This document shows, piece after piece, positions 36,739-43,086 of a DNA stretch of 64,000 bases. This DNA comes from Duganella radicis. GTDB taxonomy: Bacteria; Pseudomonadota; Gammaproteobacteria; Burkholderiales; Burkholderiaceae_D. The stretch's first letter is position 1, and each line of letters starts with the position of its first letter. The position numbers were made by a program, and so were the translations under genes. The stretch covers positions 1 through 64,000 of the forward strand of contig NZ_WNKY01000014.1 of the NCBI RefSeq assembly GCF_009720825.1, given 5' to 3'. The notes beneath the pieces were generated by a model that saw nothing but the letters and a program-made list of their open reading frames with translations, made no database searches and had not been told where the DNA came from.

Positions 36739-37902
36739 ATGCCTGATACCACGCCGCCTGCTCGCTACGATGTGCCTTGGAAAGCTGCTATAACGCACGC
36801 ATTCCGCGACTTCGTGGCGTTCTTCTTTCCTGAGCTGCATGGCCAGATCGATTGGTCGCGACGGCCACGTTTTCGCGATAAGGAACTGGAGCGGATTGGT
36901 TTCGGCGACGCGCCGAATAGCATGCTGGCTGACAAGCTGGTTGAGGTGCGGCTGCGCGATGGCAGCGCCTCGCAACTGCTGATTCACATAGAAGTGCAGG
37001 CGCAACGCGACGCCTCGCTGGCGGAGCGCGTGTTCGACTACAACTATCACATTCGCAAGCAGTACGGACTGCGGGTAGCCAGCCTGGTGCTGCTGGCGGA
37101 CGCAGATTCCAACTGGCGCCCAAGTGCGTTTCATGACAGCGGGTTGGGCACGACAATTGGTATCTCCTATGTCGCCGCCAAGCTGCTCGATTACGCTAAC
37201 CAAGAGGACGCGCTGCTGGCTTCGGATAACCCGATTGCCTGGGTAGTGCTCGCCCACCTGCGTACACAGCAGGCTCATCATGATCCAGATAAGCTTTACG
37301 CCGCCAAATGGCAGTTGACCAAGCTACTGTATCAACATGGTTGGACCAATCGGCGCATACTTGTTTTATTCAGCGTGATTAACTGGATGATGACCTTGCC
37401 CGAGCGCTATCAAAAGCGCTATTGGGAAGAGGTTCTTCTGTTAGACAGGGGGTATGGCATGAGACTGTACAATCAACTGGAGCAAATGCTTATCGATGGA
37501 AGCTTGGCAAAAGGCATGGAGAAAGGGCTGGAGCAGGGACTGGAGCGAGGACTGGAACAGGGACTGGCGCGAGGACTGGCGCGAGGACTGAAGCAAGGAC
37601 TGAAGCAAGGACTGGAGCGAGGACTGGAGCGAGGACTGGAGCAAGGACTGGAGCAAGGACTGGAGCAAGGACTGGAGCAAGGACTGGAGAAAGGGCTGGA
37701 GCAGGGACTGGAGCGAGGGCGTAAGGACGGCGCGGTGGCGCTGTTGGAAAGGCAGCTTGCGCGGCGTTTCGGGCCGCTGCCTAAGACGGTTCAGGGAAGG
37801 TTGGCCAAGGCGAGTGTGGAGCAGCTGCAAGCCTGGGGGGAGGCGTTGTTGGAGGCGCAATCGTTGAAGCAGGTATTTGCAGATCCTGCGCGGCAGACTT
37901 GA
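36739..37902 (+). CDS. Rpn-family putative PD-(D/E)XK nuclease with GL-repeat array and DUF4351-like tail
   Basis: This 387-aa protein has an N-terminal Rpn/PDDEXK fold (residues ~10-240): Asp65 (LADKLVEVRL) and Glu85-x-Gln87 (LIHIEVQAQ) fit the D...ExQ catalytic pattern of the recombination-promoting nuclease (transposase_31/YhgA-like) group. Residues 261-328 are 17 units of a 4-residue repeat (mostly E-Q/R-G-L), encoded by 12-bp tandem DNA repeats. The end (VALLERQLARRFGPLPKTV...AEALLEAQSL-like) resembles DUF4351. A strong internal start exists at residue 241 (see separate entry). Rpn proteins are DNA endonucleases linked to horizontal transfer and anti-phage defence. The main start has only a weak GGACGG ribosome site. 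Confidence 0.82.
   Translation: MPDTTPPARYDVPWKAAITHAFRDFVAFFFPELHGQIDWSRRPRFRDKELERIGFGDAPNSMLADKLVEVRLRDGSASQLLIHIEVQAQRDASLAERVFDYNYHIRKQYGLRVASLVLLADADSNWRPSAFHDSGLGTTIGISYVAAKLLDYANQEDALLASDNPIAWVVLAHLRTQQAHHDPDKLYAAKWQLTKLLYQHGWTNRRILVLFSVINWMMTLPERYQKRYWEEVLLLDRGYGMRLYNQLEQMLIDGSLAKGMEKGLEQGLERGLEQGLARGLARGLKQGLKQGLERGLERGLEQGLEQGLEQGLEQGLEKGLEQGLERGRKDGAVALLERQLARRFGPLPKTVQGRLAKASVEQLQAWGEALLEAQSLKQVFADPARQT
37447..37902 (+). CDS. Candidate intragenic C-terminal protein of the Rpn gene (RpnS-like)
   Basis: Inside the Rpn gene AGGGGG (37447-37452) stands six bases before an in-frame ATG (37459). Translation from it gives 147 aa: MRLYNQLEQMLIDGSL, the 17-unit GL-repeat and the DUF4351-like tail, without the nuclease domain. 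This ribosome site is much stronger than that of the full-length start. In E. coli, rpn genes are reported to encode such short C-terminal proteins that block the toxic long form. Expression here is an inference from sequence. Confidence 0.5.
   Translation, partial: RGYGMRLYNQLEQMLIDGSLAKGMEKGLEQGLERGLEQGLARGLARGLKQGLKQGLERGLERGLEQGLEQGLEQGLEQGLEKGLEQGLERGRKDGAVALLERQLARRFGPLPKTVQGRLAKASVEQLQAWGEALLEAQSLKQVFADPARQT
37519..37722 (+). repeat. In-frame 12-bp tandem repeat array (17 units) in the Rpn gene
   Basis: Units of the type GGACTGGAGCAA/GGACTGGAGCGA recur without interruption for 204 bp and encode Glu/Lys/Ala-Gln/Arg/Lys-Gly-Leu. Several neighbouring units are identical, so slipped-strand or recombinational gain and loss of whole units, always in frame, is likely. 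The repeat should form a long amphipathic helix or coiled coil. Confidence 0.9.
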
Positions 37903-37962
37903 CCTGCAAGGCCACAGCGGTCAAGCTTCAGTACTCGCTATTTCCTGAGGTAAGACACGCAC

Positions 37963-38658
37963 ATGAGCCGCACCGGCCGCTTATTCATGCTGATGGACGC
38001 CATGCGCGGCTACCGCCGCCCCGTTACGGCCGCAAAACTGGCGGACCAGTTGGGCGTTTCCGAGCGTACCATTTATCGTGATATCCAGACTCTTGCCGGA
38101 CTCGGCGCACCGCTGGAAGGCGAGGCCGGCGTCGGCTACATGCTCAAGACCGGTTTCTTCCTGCCGCCGCTGATGTTCGGCGCGGACGAGCTGGAGGCGC
38201 TGGTGCTCGGTGCCCGCTGGGTACGCCGGCAGGGCGATGACGCGCTGGCCGCCGCCGCCAGCAACGCCCTCGCCAAAATCGCCGCCGCCACGCCGAAAGA
38301 CCTGCGCGACGATATGGCCGAAACCAGCCTGTGGGTGCCGATCGGTCTGGACCAGCAGGACGCCAGCGACATCCACGTGCGGCCGGTGCGCGAAGCGATC
38401 CGCTACCAGCACCGCCTGCGCATGTCCTACCGCGACGAGCACGGCGCGCCATCCGACCGCGTGGTCTGGCCATTCGCGCTGGCGTACTTCGAAGGCAAGC
38501 GGCTGCTGGCGGCATGGTGCGAAATGCGCATGGCGTTCCGCCATTTCCGTATCGACCGCATTGCGGCGGTGGAATCGCTGCAACAGCGCTACCCGGCGCG
38601 CCGTCACGACCTGCTCAAGACCTGGCGCCAAGAACACAACCTTCGCGAAGACTCCTGA
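37963..38658 (+). CDS. YafY-family transcriptional regulator (HTH + WYL-type domain)
   Basis: The 231-aa protein has an N-terminal winged helix-turn-helix (PVTAAKLADQLGVSERTIYRDIQTL). A WYL-like C-terminal domain covers residues ~130-220 (YRDEHGAPSDRVVWPFALAYFEGKRLLAAW); the canonical W-Y-L triad is replaced by FEGKRLLAAW. GAGGTAAG precedes the ATG. Such regulators sense small ligands or nucleic acids through WYL. A GST gene starts 57 bp downstream in the same direction and may be its target. Confidence 0.87.
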   Translation: MSRTGRLFMLMDAMRGYRRPVTAAKLADQLGVSERTIYRDIQTLAGLGAPLEGEAGVGYMLKTGFFLPPLMFGADELEALVLGARWVRRQGDDALAAAASNALAKIAAATPKDLRDDMAETSLWVPIGLDQQDASDIHVRPVREAIRYQHRLRMSYRDEHGAPSDRVVWPFALAYFEGKRLLAAWCEMRMAFRHFRIDRIAAVESLQQRYPARRHDLLKTWRQEHNLREDS

Positions 38659-38715
38659 CAAAAACTGTCGCGGCACGGATCTACGATGGAGACATCAACC
38701 CACCGGAGATACCAA

Positions 38716-39333
38716 ATGCGACTCTACTACCATCCTGCCTCCACCTGCTCGCGCCGCGTGATGCTGGCCGCCATCCACATGGGCACGCCGCTGGAGCTGA
38801 CCGAAGTCAATCTCATGAGCGAGGAGGACCGCCGCCGCCTCGTCGCGCTCAATCCCAACAGCAAGGTGCCGGTGTTGCAGGACGGCGACTTCACGCTGTG
38901 GGAGTCCTGCGCCATCATGCAATACCTGGCGGATCGTACCCATGGGCAAACTCTGTATCCCGATAACATCAGAGTGCGCGCCGACATCAACCGCTGGATG
39001 CTGTGGTCGGCCCAGCACTTCGCGCCGGCGCTGGGCGTGTTTGCCTACGAGCACATCTGGAAAGGCTTGATCGGCAACGGCGGTCCGGACCCGGTAGAGC
39101 TCGACCGCGCCGGCCGGCTGGTGGCGCAGTTTGCCGCCGTGCTGGAGCAGCATCTGGCGGGTCGCGACTGGATCGTCGGCGAGCAAGTCTCGCTGGCCGA
39201 CTATGCGATTGCCGCCCCCCTGACCTACATCGAGCAAGCCCGGCTGCCGGTGACGCAATACCCCAAGCTGATGGCCTGGTTGGCGCGCGTATCGCAGCTG
39301 GAGGCATGGAAACAAACCGTGCCGGTCTGGTAA
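38716..39333 (+). CDS. Glutathione S-transferase family protein
   Basis: The protein has 205 aa. The start MRLYYHPASTCSRRVML is chosen because GGAG lies seven bases upstream and this is the normal N-terminal strand of GST; a 10-residue longer reading is less likely. The thioredoxin-like domain has the cis-Pro loop NSKVPVLQDGDFTLWES, with the Glu-Ser pair that binds the gamma-Glu of glutathione. The all-alpha domain follows (VSLADYAIAAPLTYIE, N-capping box). It conjugates glutathione to electrophiles, or is a related detoxifying enzyme. It ends before a strong terminator region. Confidence 0.92.
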   Translation: MRLYYHPASTCSRRVMLAAIHMGTPLELTEVNLMSEEDRRRLVALNPNSKVPVLQDGDFTLWESCAIMQYLADRTHGQTLYPDNIRVRADINRWMLWSAQHFAPALGVFAYEHIWKGLIGNGGPDPVELDRAGRLVAQFAAVLEQHLAGRDWIVGEQVSLADYAIAAPLTYIEQARLPVTQYPKLMAWLARVSQLEAWKQTVPVW

Positions 39334-39429
39334 ATGCATCGCTTATGTTAACTGGCGCACAGAACAGACAGGGGGAGACGAGTATTCTGCAATTGTCTCC
39401 TCTGGAGGAGATCCCTAGTTTTGGACTTT

Positions 39430-39455
39430 GCCCGCTGCCCAGCGGGCTTTTTTTT
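39430..39455 (+). terminator. Intrinsic terminator after the GST gene
   Basis: GCCCGCT-GCCC-AGCGGGC is a 7-bp stem followed by eight T, 96 bp after the GST stop. A second small hairpin (TCTCCTC-TG-GAGGAGA, 39396-39411) precedes it in the same gap; nothing else is seen in this stretch. Confidence 0.88.
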
Positions 39456-40291
39456 CACAGCATCAGCACCGCGTACAGTGACTGCACTTCCAGCGCCGAT
39501 TCCGTCATGATGGCGTGCAGCGTGCCTTCGCCCACCACGAAGTCGATGGTGCGGGCGCCTTGCAGCGTGGTGGCGCCGGGCCGCTGGTGCAGCGGCGAAT
39601 GCACCGGCGCCAGATCGTTGGCCAGCAGCAGGGTGTCGCCCAGCGTTTCGGGCGGCAGGGCGCGCAAGCCTATCCACATCGATTCGATGGCCTTGAACAC
39701 GCCGTCCGGCACGCCCAGGTGGGTCATCACGCCGCAGCCGATGTCCAGTTCGCCGTGCTCGACCCAGTCTTCCGGCTCGCCATTCATCACTTCGGGATAG
39801 TCGCCGGCGCTGGCCAGCATGTAGAAGCCGGCCACCTCGTGCATGATGCCGGCAAACAGCGCGGTATCGGGATCGACATGGGTGACGCGGCGCGCAATCA
39901 CCTGCGCCAGCGCCGCCACGTGGGCGGTGTGTTCCCACAGCTGATTGATTTTAGTCACCAGCGACGGCTCGGTCACCTGGCTGCCGATCTGGCGCACGAT
40001 CACCGCCGCCACCAGCGATTGCAGGGTGCGGATGCCCAGCCGCTGCACGGCCGCGCGCACGCTGGAGATTTCAGTTCCGGAACGGTTGTAGGCCACCGAG
40101 TTGGCAATGGCAACGCTGCGCGCGGACAGCAACGGGTCTGCCTGGATCAGCCTGGCGGCGGCCTCGACGTGACAGTCGGGGTCGTTGAGCGCCTGCTGCA
40201 AGCGCAGCGAGGCGTTGACGTTGGCCGGGAACGTGAGTTCTCCCCGGCTCGCTTGAGCAGCGATAGTCTTGAAGGCGTCGAGTCTGTCCAT
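39455..40291 (-). CDS. HDOD domain protein
   Basis: This 278-aa cytoplasmic protein is covered by one HDOD domain (residues ~15-215): FPANVNASLRLQQALNDPDC, QADPLLSARSVAIANS, AVQRLGIRTLQSLV, LWEHTAHVAALAQVIAR and ALFAGIMHEVAGFYML. HDOD proteins are catalytically degenerate relatives of HD phosphohydrolases; they act in signalling, often linked to c-di-GMP, motility or stress. A perfect TATAAT lies eight bases before the ATG on the minus strand, so the mRNA may be nearly leaderless. There is no attached effector domain. Confidence 0.88.
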   Translation of the reverse strand: MDRLDAFKTIAAQASRGELTFPANVNASLRLQQALNDPDCHVEAAARLIQADPLLSARSVAIANSVAYNRSGTEISSVRAAVQRLGIRTLQSLVAAVIVRQIGSQVTEPSLVTKINQLWEHTAHVAALAQVIARRVTHVDPDTALFAGIMHEVAGFYMLASAGDYPEVMNGEPEDWVEHGELDIGCGVMTHLGVPDGVFKAIESMWIGLRALPPETLGDTLLLANDLAPVHSPLHQRPGATTLQGARTIDFVVGEGTLHAIMTESALEVQSLYAVLML

Positions 40292-40299
40292 GCCAAAAA

Positions 40300-40305
40300 A
40301 TTATA
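40300..40305 (-). promoter_or_regulatory. Consensus -10 box very close to the HDOD start codon
   Basis: TATAAT on the minus strand is separated from the ATG (40291) by only eight bases. A transcript starting 6-8 nt after it would begin at or next to the start codon. No good -35 is seen at 17 bp. Confidence 0.6.
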
Positions 40306-40389
40306 CTCAAAATATTGCCTTGCGGCACTTTTTCTGAAAATACTTTTTACGGCGTGGGCTAGACCCAACAGTGCCTTGTTAGTGGGCGC

Positions 40390-40671
40390 TTACTGCTCGC
40401 TGAAGATGGCGTCGCAGCCTTCCACCGGTTCGTCGGTGTCTTGCAGCTCGTCGACCAGCTCGAGGTCGAACAGTTCTTCCACGGCGTTCATGAAACTGTT
40501 GTGGGTGCTCGCGCCGATCAGGCGGTAGATTTCACCGTCTTCGTTGCGCACGCCGACGATCAGCGCCTCCTGGCGCACTTCGTCAGCCGGCGCCACGTCC
40601 AGCAGCAGGTTACCGATGATGTGTTTGTCGAATTTGGCAGGCTTTTTGCCTTCCAGCAGAGAGGTTTTCAA
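40390..40671 (-). CDS. Conserved-looking acidic protein of unknown function, downstream of MarR regulator
   Basis: The 93-aa protein begins with TTG; AAGGA lies eight bases upstream and no ATG is available nearby. The sequence is acidic, soluble and shows alternating beta/alpha character (IIGNLLLDVAPADEV, QEALIVGVRNEDGEIYRLIGAS, FMNAVEELFDLELVDELQDTDE). No family is recognised. It follows the MarR gene with an 18-bp gap, so the two form an operon and it may belong to the same stress or resistance response. Confidence 0.7.
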   Translation of the reverse strand: MKTSLLEGKKPAKFDKHIIGNLLLDVAPADEVRQEALIVGVRNEDGEIYRLIGASTHNSFMNAVEELFDLELVDELQDTDEPVEGCDAIFSEQ

Positions 40672-40689
40672 ATCTGTTTCCTTGGTGTT

Positions 40690-41151
40690 TTAATCGCAGT
40701 CATGGGTGGACGGCATTCCAGTCTGGCCGGCCATGATGACAGTTTTAAGTGCGGACAGGGTTTTTTCAAGCTGCGCGAAGTCGTCGTCGGTGTAATCGGC
40801 AAACACTTTGCCGCTTTGCGAGATGACTTCCGGGAACACGGTGCGGAAAGTCCGCTCGCCCTCCGCGGTCAGTTTCACAAAGAAGGAACGCTTGTCGCAG
40901 TCGTTGCGCTGACGTTCCACCAGCCCTTTTTGCTCCAGCCGCTCGATCACCCCGGTGAGGGTACCCTTGGTGATCAGTGTCTTGTCGCCCAGTTCCTTGT
41001 AGGACATGCCGGGGGTGTTGCCCAGCGTGGCGATGATGTCGAACTGCGCGTGCGTCAAACCGCTCCGGCGCACGTACTCGCCGGAAAGCCGTTCATAGCC
41101 CTGCATGCACTCGGCCAGCAGCCGTATGCTTTTCAAGAATCGTTCACCCAT
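40690..41151 (-). CDS. MarR family transcriptional regulator
   Basis: This 153-aa dimeric winged-helix regulator contains the MarR core: LTHAQFDIIATLGNTPGMSY, KELGDKTLITKGTLTGVIERL (recognition helix), EQKGLVERQRNDCDKRSFFV (wing) and LTAEGERTF. MarR proteins repress efflux, resistance or catabolic genes and are released by phenolic or oxidising ligands; the Cys in NDCDKR might be redox-active. It is divergent from the DMT transporter at 41227 (75-bp gap), which is a plausible target. Confidence 0.92.
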   Translation of the reverse strand: MGERFLKSIRLLAECMQGYERLSGEYVRRSGLTHAQFDIIATLGNTPGMSYKELGDKTLITKGTLTGVIERLEQKGLVERQRNDCDKRSFFVKLTAEGERTFRTVFPEVISQSGKVFADYTDDDFAQLEKTLSALKTVIMAGQTGMPSTHDCD

Positions 41152-41226
41152 GGGACGTGATTATAGCCGCTTCGCATCCCGCTTTCCGGCGGTTACACTA
41201 TGCGCACTCTAATCATAAAAACAACC

Positions 41227-42135
41227 ATGCCTGTACACCTGCGCGGCATTGCCGCTTTGTTGATTGTCACCCTGGTCTGGGGCACGACCTTCCCCGCGAT
41301 GAAGAATATGACCGGCTACCTGTCGGCCAGCTGGATCGTGCTGTGCCGCTTTGCGCTGGCCGGCGCGCTGCTGCTGCCCTTCCTGTGGGGTGTGCGCTGG
41401 CGCGACCTGCGCTGGGGCATCCTGGCCGGTGTGGTGTTGTTCCTGTGCTACGTGTTCCAGATCGAGGGGCTGGCGCTGACCAGCTCCAACCGCAACGCCT
41501 TCATCACCGGTCTCAACGTGCTGGTGCCGCCGCTGCTCGGCGTGCTGCTGGGGCGAGGCCCATGGGCCGAGCGGCTGGAGCGCCGCATTCTGATTGCCCT
41601 GAGCCTGTCGGTGGCCGGCCTGTTTGCCCTGTGCTGGGAAGGCAGCTTCAGCTGGGGGCGCGGCGATACGCTGGCGCTGCTGTGCGCGCTGTTGTTTGGC
41701 GTCTATATCAAGCTGATGGAGACGGTCACGCGCAAGGTGGAAAAGCTGATGGCGCTGACCGCCTCGCAAATCATCACGGTGGCGGTGTGCGCCGCGGTCT
41801 GGCTGCTGATCACCGAGCTGCCGCAGGATGTGCCCGCCTATACGGCCTACATCCGCAAGGGGCTGGAGCTGTACAGCGTCAACCTGATTTATCTGGGCGT
41901 GATCGCCACCGCCGCCATCATCTCGCTGCAAACCTGGGGCCAGAGCCACAGCAGCGCCAACGAGGCGGCCGTGATCTATGCGTTCGAGCCCGGCTGCGCG
42001 GCCATCTTCGCCTACTTCTGGCTGGGCGAGACGCTCGCATGGAACGGCTTGCTCGGCGCGGCGCTGTTGATCTCCGGTATGATAGTGAGCCAATGGAGCA
42101 CCGAGCGTCCCGCGACGGTCCTGGCGCCGGAGTAA
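41227..42135 (+). CDS. DMT superfamily transporter (EamA)
   Basis: The 302-aa protein has ten hydrophobic helices in two EamA repeats: TLVWGTTFPAMKNM, the ALTSSNRNAFITGLNVLVPPLLG region, and the second repeat ending NEAAVIYAFEPGCAAIFAYFWLGE. The start is placed at MPVHLRG because TTACACTATG, a likely -10 element, lies at ~41193-41202; an in-frame ATG at 41200 is the alternative. EamA members export amino acids or metabolites. It is divergent from the MarR gene and 6 bp upstream of the GlxA-type regulator. Confidence 0.87.
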   Translation: MPVHLRGIAALLIVTLVWGTTFPAMKNMTGYLSASWIVLCRFALAGALLLPFLWGVRWRDLRWGILAGVVLFLCYVFQIEGLALTSSNRNAFITGLNVLVPPLLGVLLGRGPWAERLERRILIALSLSVAGLFALCWEGSFSWGRGDTLALLCALLFGVYIKLMETVTRKVEKLMALTASQIITVAVCAAVWLLITELPQDVPAYTAYIRKGLELYSVNLIYLGVIATAAIISLQTWGQSHSSANEAAVIYAFEPGCAAIFAYFWLGETLAWNGLLGAALLISGMIVSQWSTERPATVLAPE

Positions 42136-42141
42136 GCCCGC

Positions 42142-43086
42142 ATGTCCTTCGATACCCTGTCCAGCCTCGCCCAGCAGCGGCCCTTGCGCCTGTTGCTGGT
42201 CAACGCCGGCGAGGCCGATGCCATTACCTGGGCCGGGCTGGCGCAGCCGCTGCGGCTGGCCGCCGCCGCGCTGGGCCGCGACGCCCTGCAACTGGAGACC
42301 ATGACGCCGGCGCAAGTGGTGCTGGCGCAGCCCAACTGGCACATCGCCCTGCTGGTGGCCGACGAACAGCAGGCGCCGTTGTCGTCCGAACAGGCGCGCG
42401 CCGTGATCGAGCGCTGCCGCTCCGCCGAGTACTGGGGCGGGGTCGGCGCCGGCGTGCTGTGGCTGGCCAAGGCCGGCCTGATGGCGGACGTGCGCATCGC
42501 CCTGCCATGGGCGTTGTATGCCGATACCGAGGACATCACCGAGCGCGCCATCCTCACGCCCCATTTGTTCGAGCTGGACGGCCGCCACCTGAGCTGCTGC
42601 GGCGGCGCCGCCTCGATCGACTTTGCCCTGACCCTGATCGAGCATCTGTTCGGCGCCAATGTGCAGGCCGCGGTCAAGGAGAGCCTGTGCGTGGAGCGCG
42701 TGCGCGGGCCGGAGGAGCGCCAGCGCGTGGCCTTGCAGGCCCGTTTCGGCGCCTTGCAGCCGCGCCTGTCGGAAGCGGTGACGCTGATGGAAACCAATAT
42801 CGAGGAACCGCTGTCCACCGACGACATCGCCAACCTGGTCGGCCTGTCGCGCCGCCAGCTGGAGCGGTTGTTCAAGCAATATCTCGGCAGCCTGCCGTCG
42901 CGCTACTACCTGGACCTGCGCCTGCAACGCGCGCGCCAGCTGCTGCTGGAGACCAATCACTCCATCGTGCAGGTGGGGCTGATGTGCGGCTTCTCGTCGG
43001 GCTCGCACTTTTCGACGGCTTTCGGTTCCCTGTTCGGCAATACGCCGCGCGAGGAGCGCCAGCGCAAACTGGCCTCGCCGTCCTAG
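42142..43086 (+). CDS. GlxA/ArgR-type AraC-family transcriptional regulator (arginine-catabolism regulator candidate)
   Basis: The 314-aa protein has an N-terminal DJ-1/PfpI-like domain (residues ~15-190; RLLLVNAGEADAITWAGLAQPL, WGGVGAGVLWLAKAG) and a C-terminal AraC double helix-turn-helix (DDIANLVGLSRRQLERLFKQYLG, then NHSIVQVGLMCGFSSGSHFSTAF). This architecture and the neighbouring ast/aru operon match ArgR of Pseudomonas, which activates arginine succinyltransferase genes and gdhB. A matching half-site lies before astC. It overlaps the convergent sensor kinase by 4 nt and follows the DMT gene by 6 nt. Confidence 0.82.
   Translation: MSFDTLSSLAQQRPLRLLLVNAGEADAITWAGLAQPLRLAAAALGRDALQLETMTPAQVVLAQPNWHIALLVADEQQAPLSSEQARAVIERCRSAEYWGGVGAGVLWLAKAGLMADVRIALPWALYADTEDITERAILTPHLFELDGRHLSCCGGAASIDFALTLIEHLFGANVQAAVKESLCVERVRGPEERQRVALQARFGALQPRLSEAVTLMETNIEEPLSTDDIANLVGLSRRQLERLFKQYLGSLPSRYYLDLRLQRARQLLLETNHSIVQVGLMCGFSSGSHFSTAFGSLFGNTPREERQRKLASPS

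Noticed and set aside
37519..37722. Tandem repeats considered as a CRISPR array
   Set aside because: Units are 12 bp with no spacers and are fully in frame inside a coding region.
39396..39411. Hairpin TCTCCTC-TG-GAGGAGA considered as a riboswitch or small RNA
   Set aside because: Too short, with no expression signal and no conserved riboswitch elements.
41209..43008. 599-aa antisense frame, and a 670-aa plus-strand alternative over the DMT and GlxA genes
   Set aside because: Both are out-of-phase readings of the two real genes and are low-complexity Arg/Gly/Gln-rich.
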